64,000 bases of DNA from Brevibacillus ruminantium (GTDB lineage Bacteria > Bacillota > Bacilli > Brevibacillales > Brevibacillaceae): assembly GCF_023746555.1 (NCBI RefSeq), contig NZ_CP098755.1, forward strand, positions 5,047,001-5,111,000, read 5' to 3'. Numbering within the stretch: the first letter of the stretch is position 1; the number at the start of each line of letters is the position of its first letter. Below are positions 17,191-25,000 of the stretch, piece by piece. The translations under genes and the position numbers were made by a program. The notes below the pieces were generated by a model that was given only the letters and a program-made list of their open reading frames with translations, ran no database searches and had not been told where the DNA came from.

Positions 17191-17279
17191 TGGACTTCAC
17201 TCCCCAAAGGATAGACACGTGCTTTGCTCTATCTTTCTTTATCGACAGAATCACTTAGGGAGTTTACACAAGAGCATAC

Positions 17280-17500
17280 GTCCGCAGCACCTTTTCCAAG
17301 GCGATTACGACATCCCGGCGCATGCAAAGCTGCCGTGCCGTTTGTAAAGGCTACGGCATAGCGGGCCCCAACCATTTGCGCCACCTTTTCTTCAAACTCC
17401 TGAATTTTCGGTCCCTGTGTCAAAATTTGGGGAACGCAGGGTTTCCGTAACCATCGCAATGTCTTCTTCCGTAATCGACTGCCTTCCGTGCCGAAGCAGG
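17280..17500 (-). pseudogene. pseC: Remnant of PseC-like sugar aminotransferase
   Basis: Minus strand carries YGRQSI-type then TEEDIAMVTETLRS in one frame and LTQGPKIQEFEEKVAQMVGA, AVAFTNGTAALHA in another: the N-terminal part of a DegT/DnrJ/EryC1 aminotransferase (UDP-4-amino-4,6-dideoxy-AltNAc type, PseC). A frameshift separates the two parts, and similarity ends after NGTAALHA; the PLP-lysine domain is gone. The 5' end meets the pseI remnant head to head near 17500, so a rearrangement joined the two broken genes. Confidence 0.75.
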
Positions 17501-17870
17501 GAGAGTTTCTGATTCAGAATCAGCAGAGTTTGTGGAAAGGAAAATCCTTGTACGAATTGTACCAAGAAGCCGCAACCCCGTGGTCATGGCACCAGCCGAT
17601 ATTTGAACGCTGCCGGGAGTTGGGGATGATTGGTTTCAGTTCGCCCTTTGATAGTTCTGCGGTAGATTTTTTGGAGAGTCTGGACGTCCCCCTCTAAAAT
17701 GCCGATGTTCCATTGATCCGCAGAGTGGCCCGAACAGGAAAACCGTTGAGCATTTCAACTGGAATAGCCTCTTTGGCGGAGTTGGATGAAGCTGTGCGAG
17801 CTGCCTGGGAAGAGGGATGTACCGAACTGATTTTATTGAAATGTACTAGTACTTACCCAGCGACGCCTAC
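17496..17870 (+). pseudogene. pseI: Remnant of pseudaminic acid synthase
   Basis: Plus strand, one frame: SLWKGKSLYELYQEAATPW, FERCRELGMIGFSSPFDSSA, VDFLESLDVPL, then an in-frame TAA, then DVPLIRRVARTGKPLSISTG and TELILLKCTSTYPATP. This is the middle of a NeuB/PseI-type synthase. A short segment (normally KIASFELVD) is lost at the stop, and both ends are missing. It lies on the opposite strand to pseC and to the intact neu genes. Confidence 0.8.
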
Positions 17871-17986
17871 CCAGAGGCATCCACACGAAAGAGGACATGG
17901 GCCATGGACTGCTCACCTCTGTAGCGCTTGTTTTCTCTTGACAGTGTATACGGTGGTGGGGGGGTGATTGTGCGTTTTCATAAAAA

Positions 17987-18037
17987 AACTCTATCTCTTC
18001 AAAAAGTCCATGGTTGGTGTGGTTGAAGAGTAGAGTT
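17987..18037 (-). terminator. Intrinsic terminator after the remnant genes
   Basis: ACTCTATCTCTTC / GAAGAGTAGAGT stem with a U-run on the minus strand. It shares the stretch GAGATAGAGTTTTTT with the fliT terminator at 19345-19389. Confidence 0.7.
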
Positions 18038-18052
18038 ATTAGTTCGTTGTGA

Positions 18053-18190
18053 TTATATAATTGTTACTTCCCTGGTTAAGTAAAGGAAAAATGAATACCC
18101 ATCCCAAACCGAACTAAAGTTCAGCGCCTGTCCAACAGGAACAATCCGGTCTATCGCGCGATTCGGAATGACTTCAACTGAACCCCTTTT
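18053..18190 (-). pseudogene. C-terminal remnant, possibly a LuxC-type acyl-CoA reductase
   Basis: A frame ending at 18053 reads VEVIPNRAIDRIVPVGQAL then NFSSVWDGYSFFLYLTREV. I recall the IVPVGxALxF...WDGYDL ending from LuxC-type acyl-CoA reductases, which occur in some flagellin-modification loci, but cannot confirm it. The N-terminal part is absent. Identity is uncertain; that it is a gene end is clearer. Confidence 0.4.
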
Positions 18191-18417
18191 ACGTTTAGAT
18201 CAAAGGCCAACCCTAAGAGGCCAATTGATTCCCCTTCATTCCAAGCTCCGAGGAAACCATAGTGATGCTCTCCAAAAACCCTCCGGCCCACGGGATTTTC
18301 ATAAAACATGTAATTCAGCAATGCTTATCCCTGCTGAGTACATGATTTTTTGCCCAAAGATTGAATAGCTGATTGCAACAAATCCGTTTCGTTACGGCGA
18401 AATACCCTTACTTCCAT
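18187..18417 (-). pseudogene. N-terminal remnant, possibly an acetyltransferase
   Basis: ATG 18417 overlaps the deacetylase stop by ten bases, the usual sign of an operon partner. The frame reads MEVRVFRRNETDLLQSAIQ, reaches a TAA near 18327, then resumes in frame as FYENPVGRRVFGEHHYGF and LGAWNEGESIGLLGLAFDLN before similarity to anything ordered stops. The last part resembles the first strands of a GNAT fold (inference). An internal deletion seems to have fused it to the gene end at 18053-18190. Confidence 0.45.
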
Positions 18418-19307
18418 GGCACTTCACTCCTCGGAGGTAGCGAGATACAATCATATCGGTGTAACCAAAAAGAATCCAGCCCGTTATTGAATCCTGACTT
18501 TGTCGTAAAGGCCCCTTTGAACCCATGATCCCTTAATACTTCCCCAAGTTCTTTCATCATACGCTCTGCCTGCGTGCCGCCTCCAAATGCCGGGGTGTAC
18601 CACTTGGCATCTACGCCGAGCCTGTCAGCCATAAATTTACGGCACGGCTCGATCTCGCTATCATAGAAAGCTTTCGCGTCTCCTGTAAAAGGCCGATGAT
18701 GAGCAGCATGTACTCCAAGTGTCATGCCAGCTTGGCACATCTTAATGAATTCACGCTCATTAATGTAGTAGCTGTTAATAAAATTCTCAAATGAGTGAAA
18801 AACGGAAAGGGCTTTTTCCTCCAGGAATGACCTGCTTTGCTGTTCAGTTAAATGAAAGTTCAGAGCGTATTTATTATACCTTCTAAAGGGAGAAGACTCA
18901 TATGAATAATAATGACTTCGTTCTGGTACGGCCTTTACATCAAACCTTGCAGTAAGCTCTCTCCATATTTCTTCGTCTGTGAAAAAAGATAACACTGTAT
19001 GAATTAAGTGGAATACGGGAACGCGGCGCTCCAAAAGCGGACCTGACATGACTGTAAAGTACGCAGGAATCCCTTTCTTTTGAAGGATCGGAAATGCAAT
19101 TTCATACTGGTCTTTTGTAGCGTCATCAAACGTCAACACACAATAAGGCTTTTTCCCCCTTGGCTTATTAAGGTCATCAGGAGCTACAATATCGTAATGT
19201 TTGGTTGCCCACTCGATTTGAAGCTCGAATTCTTTGGGGTCAAATGGAAAAATCCCCTTCAACCCAGGGATCTGAACATAATGGTACATGATGGATATAT
19301 CTTTCAA
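18408..19307 (-). CDS. Polysaccharide deacetylase (carbohydrate esterase 4) family protein
   Basis: 299-residue cytosolic-looking protein (no signal peptide) with the NodB fold. Visible motifs are YCVLTFDDATKDQYE (TFDD, metal Asp pair), GVHAAHHRPFT (the H-x3-H-like pair, second motif) and WYTPAFGGGTQ (motif 3). The start is a TTG at 19307 with SD GAGGAGA. It lies between fliT and decayed glycan genes. Without a signal peptide, a role on a flagellin sugar intermediate rather than cell-wall is plausible (inference). The gene is intact while its downstream partner is broken. Confidence 0.85.
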   Translation of the reverse strand: MKDISIMYHYVQIPGLKGIFPFDPKEFELQIEWATKHYDIVAPDDLNKPRGKKPYCVLTFDDATKDQYEIAFPILQKKGIPAYFTVMSGPLLERRVPVFHLIHTVLSFFTDEEIWRELTARFDVKAVPERSHYYSYESSPFRRYNKYALNFHLTEQQSRSFLEEKALSVFHSFENFINSYYINEREFIKMCQAGMTLGVHAAHHRPFTGDAKAFYDSEIEPCRKFMADRLGVDAKWYTPAFGGGTQAERMMKELGEVLRDHGFKGAFTTKSGFNNGLDSFWLHRYDCISLPPRSEVPWK

Positions 19308-19344
19308 TACTATTTCTCCTCAGATGTTTTATAACTGTTTATCG

Positions 19345-19389
19345 AAAAAACTCTATCTCTCCACTGAACTGGTCAGAGAGGATAGAGTT
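19345..19389 (-). terminator. Intrinsic terminator of flaG-fliDST
   Basis: Stem GAACTCTATC... / GATAGAGTT with six U on the minus strand, directly after fliT. Confidence 0.85.
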
Positions 19390-19392
19390 CTT

Positions 19393-19752
19393 TTACTTTT
19401 TGGAATCAAAGAAAGCTCCGTAAGCATTTGGCCCAGTATCGTGGTAAGTATTCATGGATATTTTGCTTCGTTGAATATCCGCGAGCTTTTTTTGAACTTC
19501 TTGTTTTCGATTTAACATCAATGGCAACAATCCTTGATTGATTTCATGGATCTGGGACAATATTCTGCGATGCGAATCAGTGAGTACACAACCTACTGAT
19601 ATCATCCCGTCTACCTCATGGATCATCGCTTCACGCTTGTCTAGCAAACTCAACCACATATCTGGATCACTATCATTTTTCGTTACGGCTTGCTCCAGTT
19701 CAATCGTTAGCTGGAGTAGAGCTTCTACGGCAACGTCAATCCCCTGTACCAT
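19393..19752 (-). CDS. fliT: Flagellar protein FliT (FliD chaperone)
   Basis: Small helical cytosolic protein that in other bacteria holds FliD before export. The start MVQGIDVAVEALLQL (19752) has SD AAGGAG seven bases away; the frame is open further but overlaps fliS. 119 residues. Family similarity is modest, so the call leans on place after fliS, size, and the LLDKREAMIHEVDGM and helical C-terminal pattern. Confidence 0.75.
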   Translation of the reverse strand: MVQGIDVAVEALLQLTIELEQAVTKNDSDPDMWLSLLDKREAMIHEVDGMISVGCVLTDSHRRILSQIHEINQGLLPLMLNRKQEVQKKLADIQRSKISMNTYHDTGPNAYGAFFDSKK

Positions 19753-19763
19753 ACACCTGCTCC

Positions 19764-20147
19764 TTACCCATGCTTTTTGGCAAGTACCATGGCTTCTTTC
19801 CATGTATCTCGAAGCTGTACGAAATAGTCCTCCACTTCCATAAGAATGGTAGCGTCTTTACGAATGTTGGCTTCAATCATCCGCTGAAGCATGTAATCGT
19901 ACATTTTCTCAAGCTCTTTTGAAATAGGGTATTCCCCGTTTAGAGTGGAAAGAAGCTCGTACAAGATGTTTTGTACTTTTAAACAAAACTCATGTGCCTT
20001 TGCAATATCCTTCTCTTCCATAGAACCTTTTGCTTGTTTAATAAATCGGATTGCGCCATTGTACAGCATGAGCGTCAATTCGCCAGGAGTAGCCGTCGTT
20101 ACCTGATTTGATTGATAGGTCTGAGCAGCATTATGTAACATCTGCAT
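19764..20147 (-). CDS. fliS: Flagellin export chaperone FliS
   Basis: Four-helix chaperone that keeps flagellin unfolded in the cytosol. The 127-residue protein has the family pattern AAQTYQSNQVTTATPGELTLMLY (seen as TYQSNQV...PGELTLMLYNGAIRF) and KAHEFCLKVQNILYELLSTLNGEY. In B. subtilis FliS also ties to the FliW/CsrA circuit by releasing or binding flagellin; hag, fliW and csrA are all in this window. It follows fliD by nine bases and precedes fliT by 11. Confidence 0.95.
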   Translation of the reverse strand: MQMLHNAAQTYQSNQVTTATPGELTLMLYNGAIRFIKQAKGSMEEKDIAKAHEFCLKVQNILYELLSTLNGEYPISKELEKMYDYMLQRMIEANIRKDATILMEVEDYFVQLRDTWKEAMVLAKKHG

Positions 20148-20156
20148 CTCTCCCTG

Positions 20157-21674
20157 TTATTGTTGGCCAAACATTTGGGCAAACCAATTGCCTTGAGATT
20201 GGAACTTGGCCATCGCTTTTTCCATTGCAGTAAACTGCTTCCAATAGCGGTCTTCAATCAATTTTAAACGATCTTCCCATAGGTCAATTTCTTTATTCGT
20301 GTTCTTAATGTTGCGACCGATTACACTATCGTCAACAGTTGATAATGAACTACCAGCTTCTTTTGTGACTTTGTCCATCGCTTTGGTTAGTTGGGAATAA
20401 AGACGCTCAGCTACACCACTCTCGCTAAACTTAGTTGCAGCATCGTCGCTTTTACTGAAATTAGTAAATAATTTAAGGACATCATCCCCATTATTACGTA
20501 TAGATTCACGTAATTTCGTTTCATCGATATACAGTTTTCCGTTCTCTTGATACGCATATTTACCACTTGGAGGGCCGCCTATGCCGATTTTAGACAATGT
20601 GTTAAAGCTCTCATTAACTCCGTCGACTTTTAATGGTGTGCTGATTGCATAACGCATCTGGTCCAGGGCACCTTTTAAAATCGGATCGCGCAGCAAAATA
20701 CCACTTTTGGCCATAGCCTCCATTTTGTCCGCTGTTTTTTCTGGCAATGCTTCTTTTTCTTCGTCCAGAAGTGGCTTGTAACTTCTATACTTGGGTTCGG
20801 AGATCTTTTTATTAATCTTGTCGATCACTTCGTTGTACTTGTCTACGAAGCCTTTGATCATGTTAAAAATTGATTCTTCATCAGTCTTTGTGCTGATGTT
20901 AATCGCAGATCCCTCATTCGAAGCTTTAAGGGTAAAATCGACGCCATCGAAGGAAATAGTATTCGTTTTTGACGTATGCTCTATTCCGTTTATATGAACG
21001 ATCGCATCTCTCCCAGCCGACCGAGTAGAAGAATCTTTACTGCTGGTTATACCTAGTTTACTGCCGTCACCAAGAAACTCTACAGTAAAGAAATTCTTAT
21101 CTCTTGTGGGGTCTAAATTATCTGTTCCCGTTAACGTAGCACCAGACGTTGATGTAAAAATCAACTTGCCATCCACAAATTTTGCCTCAACGCCCACACC
21201 TGATGTTGTATTTACTTTTTCAATAATCTTTGAAATTGAATCAGATTCCTCGATGGTTATACTTTTTCCGTTAACGATTAAGGTTCCAGAGACGTCAGCC
21301 TGCTGATCTTTGCCTGTAATCCCTTGCACTTTAAAATCTACACCCGCCGGCATCTCTGCTTTTGCCAGCTGCTTCACCTCGACAGCAAAGGACGAATATT
21401 GCGGAGTACCCACAACTTTTGCAGCAACAATCCCATCATTTTCCGAAAAGGCAACTTTTCTTTTAAAGTTGGATGAATATCGAATCATTTCTACTGATTT
21501 TCTCAATTCATCAAGAAGGGTGTTCATCTCGCGATAAGTATCGCGCTTCCACTCATCCGTTTGCTTTTTTCTTACCAAACGATTGACTGGTTCGCGTTGT
21601 GCCTTCATCAGGTCTTTTATCATTTTTTCGGTGTCTAAGCCAGAAGCCATGCCGGTAAAACGAATCGGTGCCAT
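20157..21674 (-). CDS. fliD: Flagellar filament cap protein FliD (HAP2)
   Basis: Exported protein forming the pentameric cap under which flagellin assembles. The 505-residue protein has the N-terminal D0/D1 motif (IRFTGMASGLDTEKMIKDLM, seen as GMASGLDTE), the FliD C-terminal domain (TAKFSESGVAERLYSQL-like region) and a final coiled coil ending QGNWFAQMFGQQ. It lies in flaG-fliD-fliS-fliT, as in B. subtilis. No classical signal peptide, in keeping with type III export. Confidence 0.96.
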   Translation of the reverse strand: MAPIRFTGMASGLDTEKMIKDLMKAQREPVNRLVRKKQTDEWKRDTYREMNTLLDELRKSVEMIRYSSNFKRKVAFSENDGIVAAKVVGTPQYSSFAVEVKQLAKAEMPAGVDFKVQGITGKDQQADVSGTLIVNGKSITIEESDSISKIIEKVNTTSGVGVEAKFVDGKLIFTSTSGATLTGTDNLDPTRDKNFFTVEFLGDGSKLGITSSKDSSTRSAGRDAIVHINGIEHTSKTNTISFDGVDFTLKASNEGSAINISTKTDEESIFNMIKGFVDKYNEVIDKINKKISEPKYRSYKPLLDEEKEALPEKTADKMEAMAKSGILLRDPILKGALDQMRYAISTPLKVDGVNESFNTLSKIGIGGPPSGKYAYQENGKLYIDETKLRESIRNNGDDVLKLFTNFSKSDDAATKFSESGVAERLYSQLTKAMDKVTKEAGSSLSTVDDSVIGRNIKNTNKEIDLWEDRLKLIEDRYWKQFTAMEKAMAKFQSQGNWFAQMFGQQ

Positions 21675-21689
21675 TCATGTTTCTCCCTT

Positions 21690-22025
21690 CTATCTTTTCT
21701 CGTCAACTAGCAATCCTATCATCTCGTGCATCTTCGCTACCATATCCATTACTTTTTTAGAGGGAATCTCCCGGATTACTTCGTTCGTTTGATCATTTAT
21801 AACCTGTACATAGTATTCATTCAAATCTTCGTGAAGCGTGAATTTGATATGTGAACTCGTAGACTGTAACCACTTATTTATTCCGGCAATTTCCAATTCA
21901 ATTTCGCCTTTACTATGCTGTTTATCTGGGGACAATGGCGTTTTTTCTACAGGCTGAGTATTAGGCAGGTTTACTTCGGAATAGGGCTTCACCTTACCAT
22001 AGCCTTGGATTGAACCGACGTCCAT
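21690..22025 (-). CDS. flaG: FlaG family flagellar protein
   Basis: 111-residue FlaG (YvyC) protein, of uncertain role in filament length. The conserved C-terminal domain reads IKFTLHEDLNEYYVQVIND followed by TNEVIREIPSKKVMDMV. The N-terminal 45 residues are variable. First gene of flaG-fliD-fliS-fliT, with SD AAGGAGG and a SigD-like promoter 36 bp upstream. Confidence 0.92.
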   Translation of the reverse strand: MDVGSIQGYGKVKPYSEVNLPNTQPVEKTPLSPDKQHSKGEIELEIAGINKWLQSTSSHIKFTLHEDLNEYYVQVINDQTNEVIREIPSKKVMDMVAKMHEMIGLLVDEKR

Positions 22026-22060
22026 TGATAATCCTCCTTAAGATATACTTTCTATCATAG

Positions 22061-22087
22061 TTATCGGGTTTTTGAGAGAAATACTTA
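22061..22087 (-). promoter_or_regulatory. SigD promoter of flaG-fliDST
   Basis: Minus strand -35 TAAG (22084-22087), 15-bp spacer, -10 CCCGATAA (22061-22068). Confidence 0.65.
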
Positions 22088-22099
22088 ACTTTTTCTTTG

Positions 22100-22801
22100 C
22101 TACCTATTCCCATTCTTTGCACTGTTCATCAATATCTCGCAAAATAGCATATCGTTCTCTGAATCTATATCAATACTTATTTCATTTTCCATATAAAATG
22201 GAAGCGCTGGTTCTATAAAAAAAGTATTCTGCTCTAAAAAACTGGCAGTTTCCATAAAATAAATTGCTCCATTTTGACGAACTACACGTGGTAATTGTTG
22301 TCTTGGTTTACTTAAACTTTGTCTATTTTTTAAGGGAGTAAGAGTGCCGTTTTCCTCATAAAAAGTCTTGTATGGATGGTGTTCTACCTCTGTCACGCTG
22401 ATTGTACATCGTGAATTGTGTTTGAGGCTCATGACAATGCAATCCGTGATATATTTCTCAGACCGTAAAGGAGAAGTCGGCTGGAGAAGAACAAAAAAAT
22501 CCGGTAGCCTCCCTTTCTTGATGCAGTCTTCTAAAACATGACGAACTACATCTTCTGATAAGGCGGTATCGGTTGCCAGCTCAAAAGGTCGATCTATAAC
22601 CTCAGCCCCTGAATCTAAACTAATTTGTTTAATCTCTTCATCCTCCGTACTCACAATGCAGCGATCTATCAGGGGGGATTGAATAGCTGCCTCTATCGTA
22701 TAGCTTATCAGAGGCTTTCCGGCTATCTTCCGAATATTTTTTCGAAAGATTCCTTTCGATCCACCACGAGCTGGAATGATTGCTAAAATGCTAGGCTTCA
22801 T
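22100..22801 (-). CDS. neuA: CMP-nonulosonate (N-acylneuraminate) cytidylyltransferase
   Basis: Activates a sialic-acid-like sugar with CTP for transfer to flagellin. The start MKPSILAIIPARGG at 22801 overlaps the neuC stop as ATGA; the upstream extension to 22849 is neuC sequence. Key motifs: IIPARGGSKG near the N-terminus (nucleotide loop), STEDEEI, LLQPTSPLR and the late IDIDSENDM. 233 residues, normal for the short NeuA/PseF/LegF group. Last of neuB-neuC-neuA. Whether the substrate is Neu5Ac or legionaminate cannot be read from sequence. Confidence 0.92.
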   Translation of the reverse strand: MKPSILAIIPARGGSKGIFRKNIRKIAGKPLISYTIEAAIQSPLIDRCIVSTEDEEIKQISLDSGAEVIDRPFELATDTALSEDVVRHVLEDCIKKGRLPDFFVLLQPTSPLRSEKYITDCIVMSLKHNSRCTISVTEVEHHPYKTFYEENGTLTPLKNRQSLSKPRQQLPRVVRQNGAIYFMETASFLEQNTFFIEPALPFYMENEISIDIDSENDMLFCEILMNSAKNGNR

Positions 22802-23934
22802 TGCCTTATCAATAAATCCTGAAACTGTTTTTGTTTCGATGTCTCCCATATTGCCCCTTCCTCCAACACATTCATGAATAGGGTCGTACTATTTCCGCGG
22901 CCAAAACTAAAGCACGGCTCCCTTTTTGTAATCTGCGAAACTACCTTAATAGCTTCCAATATCTCATTGCATTCATTAGACACATTGTAAATCGTACTAT
23001 GAAAGAATCTATTCTCCTGTCTGCTTCCAATATTAATTGCTGGCACGCCGTATACTGGAGCCTCATGAATACCAGTACTGGAATTACCAATAATGTATTC
23101 AGTATTTTTTAATAAGGTTAAAAAATACTCAAATCGCAATGAAGGAAAGATTCTAAAATGAGGATTATTTTCTAAAAGCTTATATTCAGCTAAAATATCA
23201 TTACTCCCCAAATCGTTATTTGGGTAGATAACAACATGATTTTGACCACTGGAAATCAAAGCCTTTACTAACTGATTGGCGTGATCTCGAATAAAATCCA
23301 ATTCCGTAGTTACCGGGTGATATAATACAATTCCGAACTTTTCGAAATATATATCATACCGTTCTCGTACTTCTGCCAGGGATGGTAGTTGATCAGAAAG
23401 CATAACATCAATGTCAGGAGAACCAATAATAAAAATATGATTGGCCTTCTCGCCTAATTGTTCTAACCTAGCTGCTGCTTGATTATTAGCTACAAAATGT
23501 ATGTGAGACAACTTCGACACAGAGTGTCGGATTGATTCATCTATGGTTCCCGACAATTCTCCTCCTTCAATGTGCGCAACTAAAATATTGTTTAAAGAAC
23601 CAACAATAGCTCCCGCCAAGGCCTCAATCCGATCCCCATGTACAACAATCAAATCAGGTCTGTCTTCATGTATAAATCTTGAAAGTCCGCCAATTGTGTT
23701 GGCTAAAACCAAATCCATGGGCTCTCCATGGATTTGGTTTCGAAACGTATGGATATTTTTAAAACCAGCTTTATATACTTCTTCCACCGTGTTTCCATAA
23801 CGGGAAAGCGTGTGCATTCCCGTAACAAAAATTGCACATTCAAATAAGGGAGATCCATCAACAGCACGTATTAATGGCTTTAACTTACCAAAATCTGCCC
23901 GAGTGCCTGTTAGAAATAAAATTTTTTTACTCAT
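22798..23934 (-). CDS. neuC: UDP-N-acetylglucosamine 2-epimerase, hydrolysing
   Basis: Converts UDP-GlcNAc (or a deoxy-diamino analogue) to the ManNAc-type precursor used by NeuB. The 378-residue GT-B protein shows LFLTGTRADFGKLKPL, VVHGDRIEALAGA, VAHIEGGELSG, and GNSSTGIHEAPVYGVPAINIG (seen as GNSSTGIHEA), the full set of family motifs. It overlaps neuB by eight bases and neuA by four. The close homologue LegG uses UDP-diNAc-bacillosamine; no legB/legC/legH-type genes are in the window, which favours the plain NeuC reaction. Confidence 0.92.
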   Translation of the reverse strand: MSKKILFLTGTRADFGKLKPLIRAVDGSPLFECAIFVTGMHTLSRYGNTVEEVYKAGFKNIHTFRNQIHGEPMDLVLANTIGGLSRFIHEDRPDLIVVHGDRIEALAGAIVGSLNNILVAHIEGGELSGTIDESIRHSVSKLSHIHFVANNQAAARLEQLGEKANHIFIIGSPDIDVMLSDQLPSLAEVRERYDIYFEKFGIVLYHPVTTELDFIRDHANQLVKALISSGQNHVVIYPNNDLGSNDILAEYKLLENNPHFRIFPSLRFEYFLTLLKNTEYIIGNSSTGIHEAPVYGVPAINIGSRQENRFFHSTIYNVSNECNEILEAIKVVSQITKREPCFSFGRGNSTTLFMNVLEEGAIWETSKQKQFQDLLIRQ

Positions 23935-24961
23935 CTATATTCTCCCACCGAAGTTGCTCGTCTCGTTTAATCGGAGATAGTGCTTTTTTCCCTAAAAGGC
24001 CGTTAAAATGCTCCGCTTTTATTTCTCCCGTACCCGGCCTTTTCACCCAAATATTTTCCATTGAAAGCTCTTCTCCTGCTTCGATATCACGAATGGCAAC
24101 TACACAAGCATACGCGAAATCTATTGTCGGCTGTTCTTCCTTTAAAATGGTTTTTCCGCCACCAAGAGCTTGGAAAATTGCTTTGCTCCCCTCAATTAAC
24201 TCTTTTAACTCTGTAGGGTTCATTGAAATGGGAATATCAGGACCAGGCCAACTTTTATCGGAAGTAAAATGACGTTCAAGTATCCTTGCTCCTAGAGCCA
24301 CCGCACCAAAGCCAGGATAGTTAGACAATGAGTGATCAGACAATCCTAGAACTGCATCGGGGAATTCCTGAGCAAGCTCCTCCAATGCTCCTAGCCGAAC
24401 CTTGTCATATGGCGTAGGATAGATACTGGTACAATGCATGAGAGCAAAAGGAGTGTTATATTTTCGAAGAATAGCTACAGATTTTCTAATACTATCCAGG
24501 TTATTCATACCTGTGCTTAAAATAACTGGCTTTCGGTAACGAGCGATATGCTCTACGAGAGGATAATTATTACACTCTCCGGAACCAATTTTATACGCGA
24601 GGACACCCAATTCTTCCAATTGCACCGCTGCTGCTCTAGAAAATGGGGTACTGAGAAATAGCATCCCTTTCGCTTCTGTATATTGTTTCAGTTCTCTTTC
24701 TTCTTCTTTTGTTAAAGCACATCGACTCATAATATCCCAAATCGATTCTTTTGCATTCCCTGGAATAACGTTATTTGGAATCATTTCGTCATTTACAACA
24801 TGAGTCTGAAATTTGACACACTCACATCCTACAGCCGCAGCATCATCTATCATTTGTATGGCTTTCTCAAAACTACCCTCATGATTAATACCAATTTCAG
24901 CAATTACGAAAGGAGGATGTGAAAGTCCAATCTTTCTGTCTCCAATAATGAATTCATTCAT
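23927..24961 (-). CDS. neuB: N-acetylneuraminate (or legionaminate) synthase
   Basis: Condenses ManNAc-type sugar with phosphoenolpyruvate to a nine-carbon nonulosonate. The 344-residue protein has the TIM-barrel NeuB domain (PPFVIAEIGINHEGS, KFQTHVVNDE, GSGECNNYPLVEHIA, LMHCTSIYPTP, GLSDHS) and a C-terminal SAF antifreeze-like domain (AIRDIEAGEELSMENIWVKRP, seen as DIEAGEELS). It starts the neuBCA group. This intact gene should be contrasted with the pseI remnant at 17496-17870, which is the pseudaminate version. Confidence 0.93.
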   Translation of the reverse strand: MNEFIIGDRKIGLSHPPFVIAEIGINHEGSFEKAIQMIDDAAAVGCECVKFQTHVVNDEMIPNNVIPGNAKESIWDIMSRCALTKEEERELKQYTEAKGMLFLSTPFSRAAAVQLEELGVLAYKIGSGECNNYPLVEHIARYRKPVILSTGMNNLDSIRKSVAILRKYNTPFALMHCTSIYPTPYDKVRLGALEELAQEFPDAVLGLSDHSLSNYPGFGAVALGARILERHFTSDKSWPGPDIPISMNPTELKELIEGSKAIFQALGGGKTILKEEQPTIDFAYACVVAIRDIEAGEELSMENIWVKRPGTGEIKAEHFNGLLGKKALSPIKRDEQLRWENIDE

Positions 24962-25000
24962 AGGATCACCTGTTTTATCATTATATAAATATTTGTAAAA

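Noticed and set aside
18168-18368. 66-codon plus-strand frame in the remnant region
   Set aside because: The opposite strand carries the better-supported decayed gene fragments, and no SD is seen.
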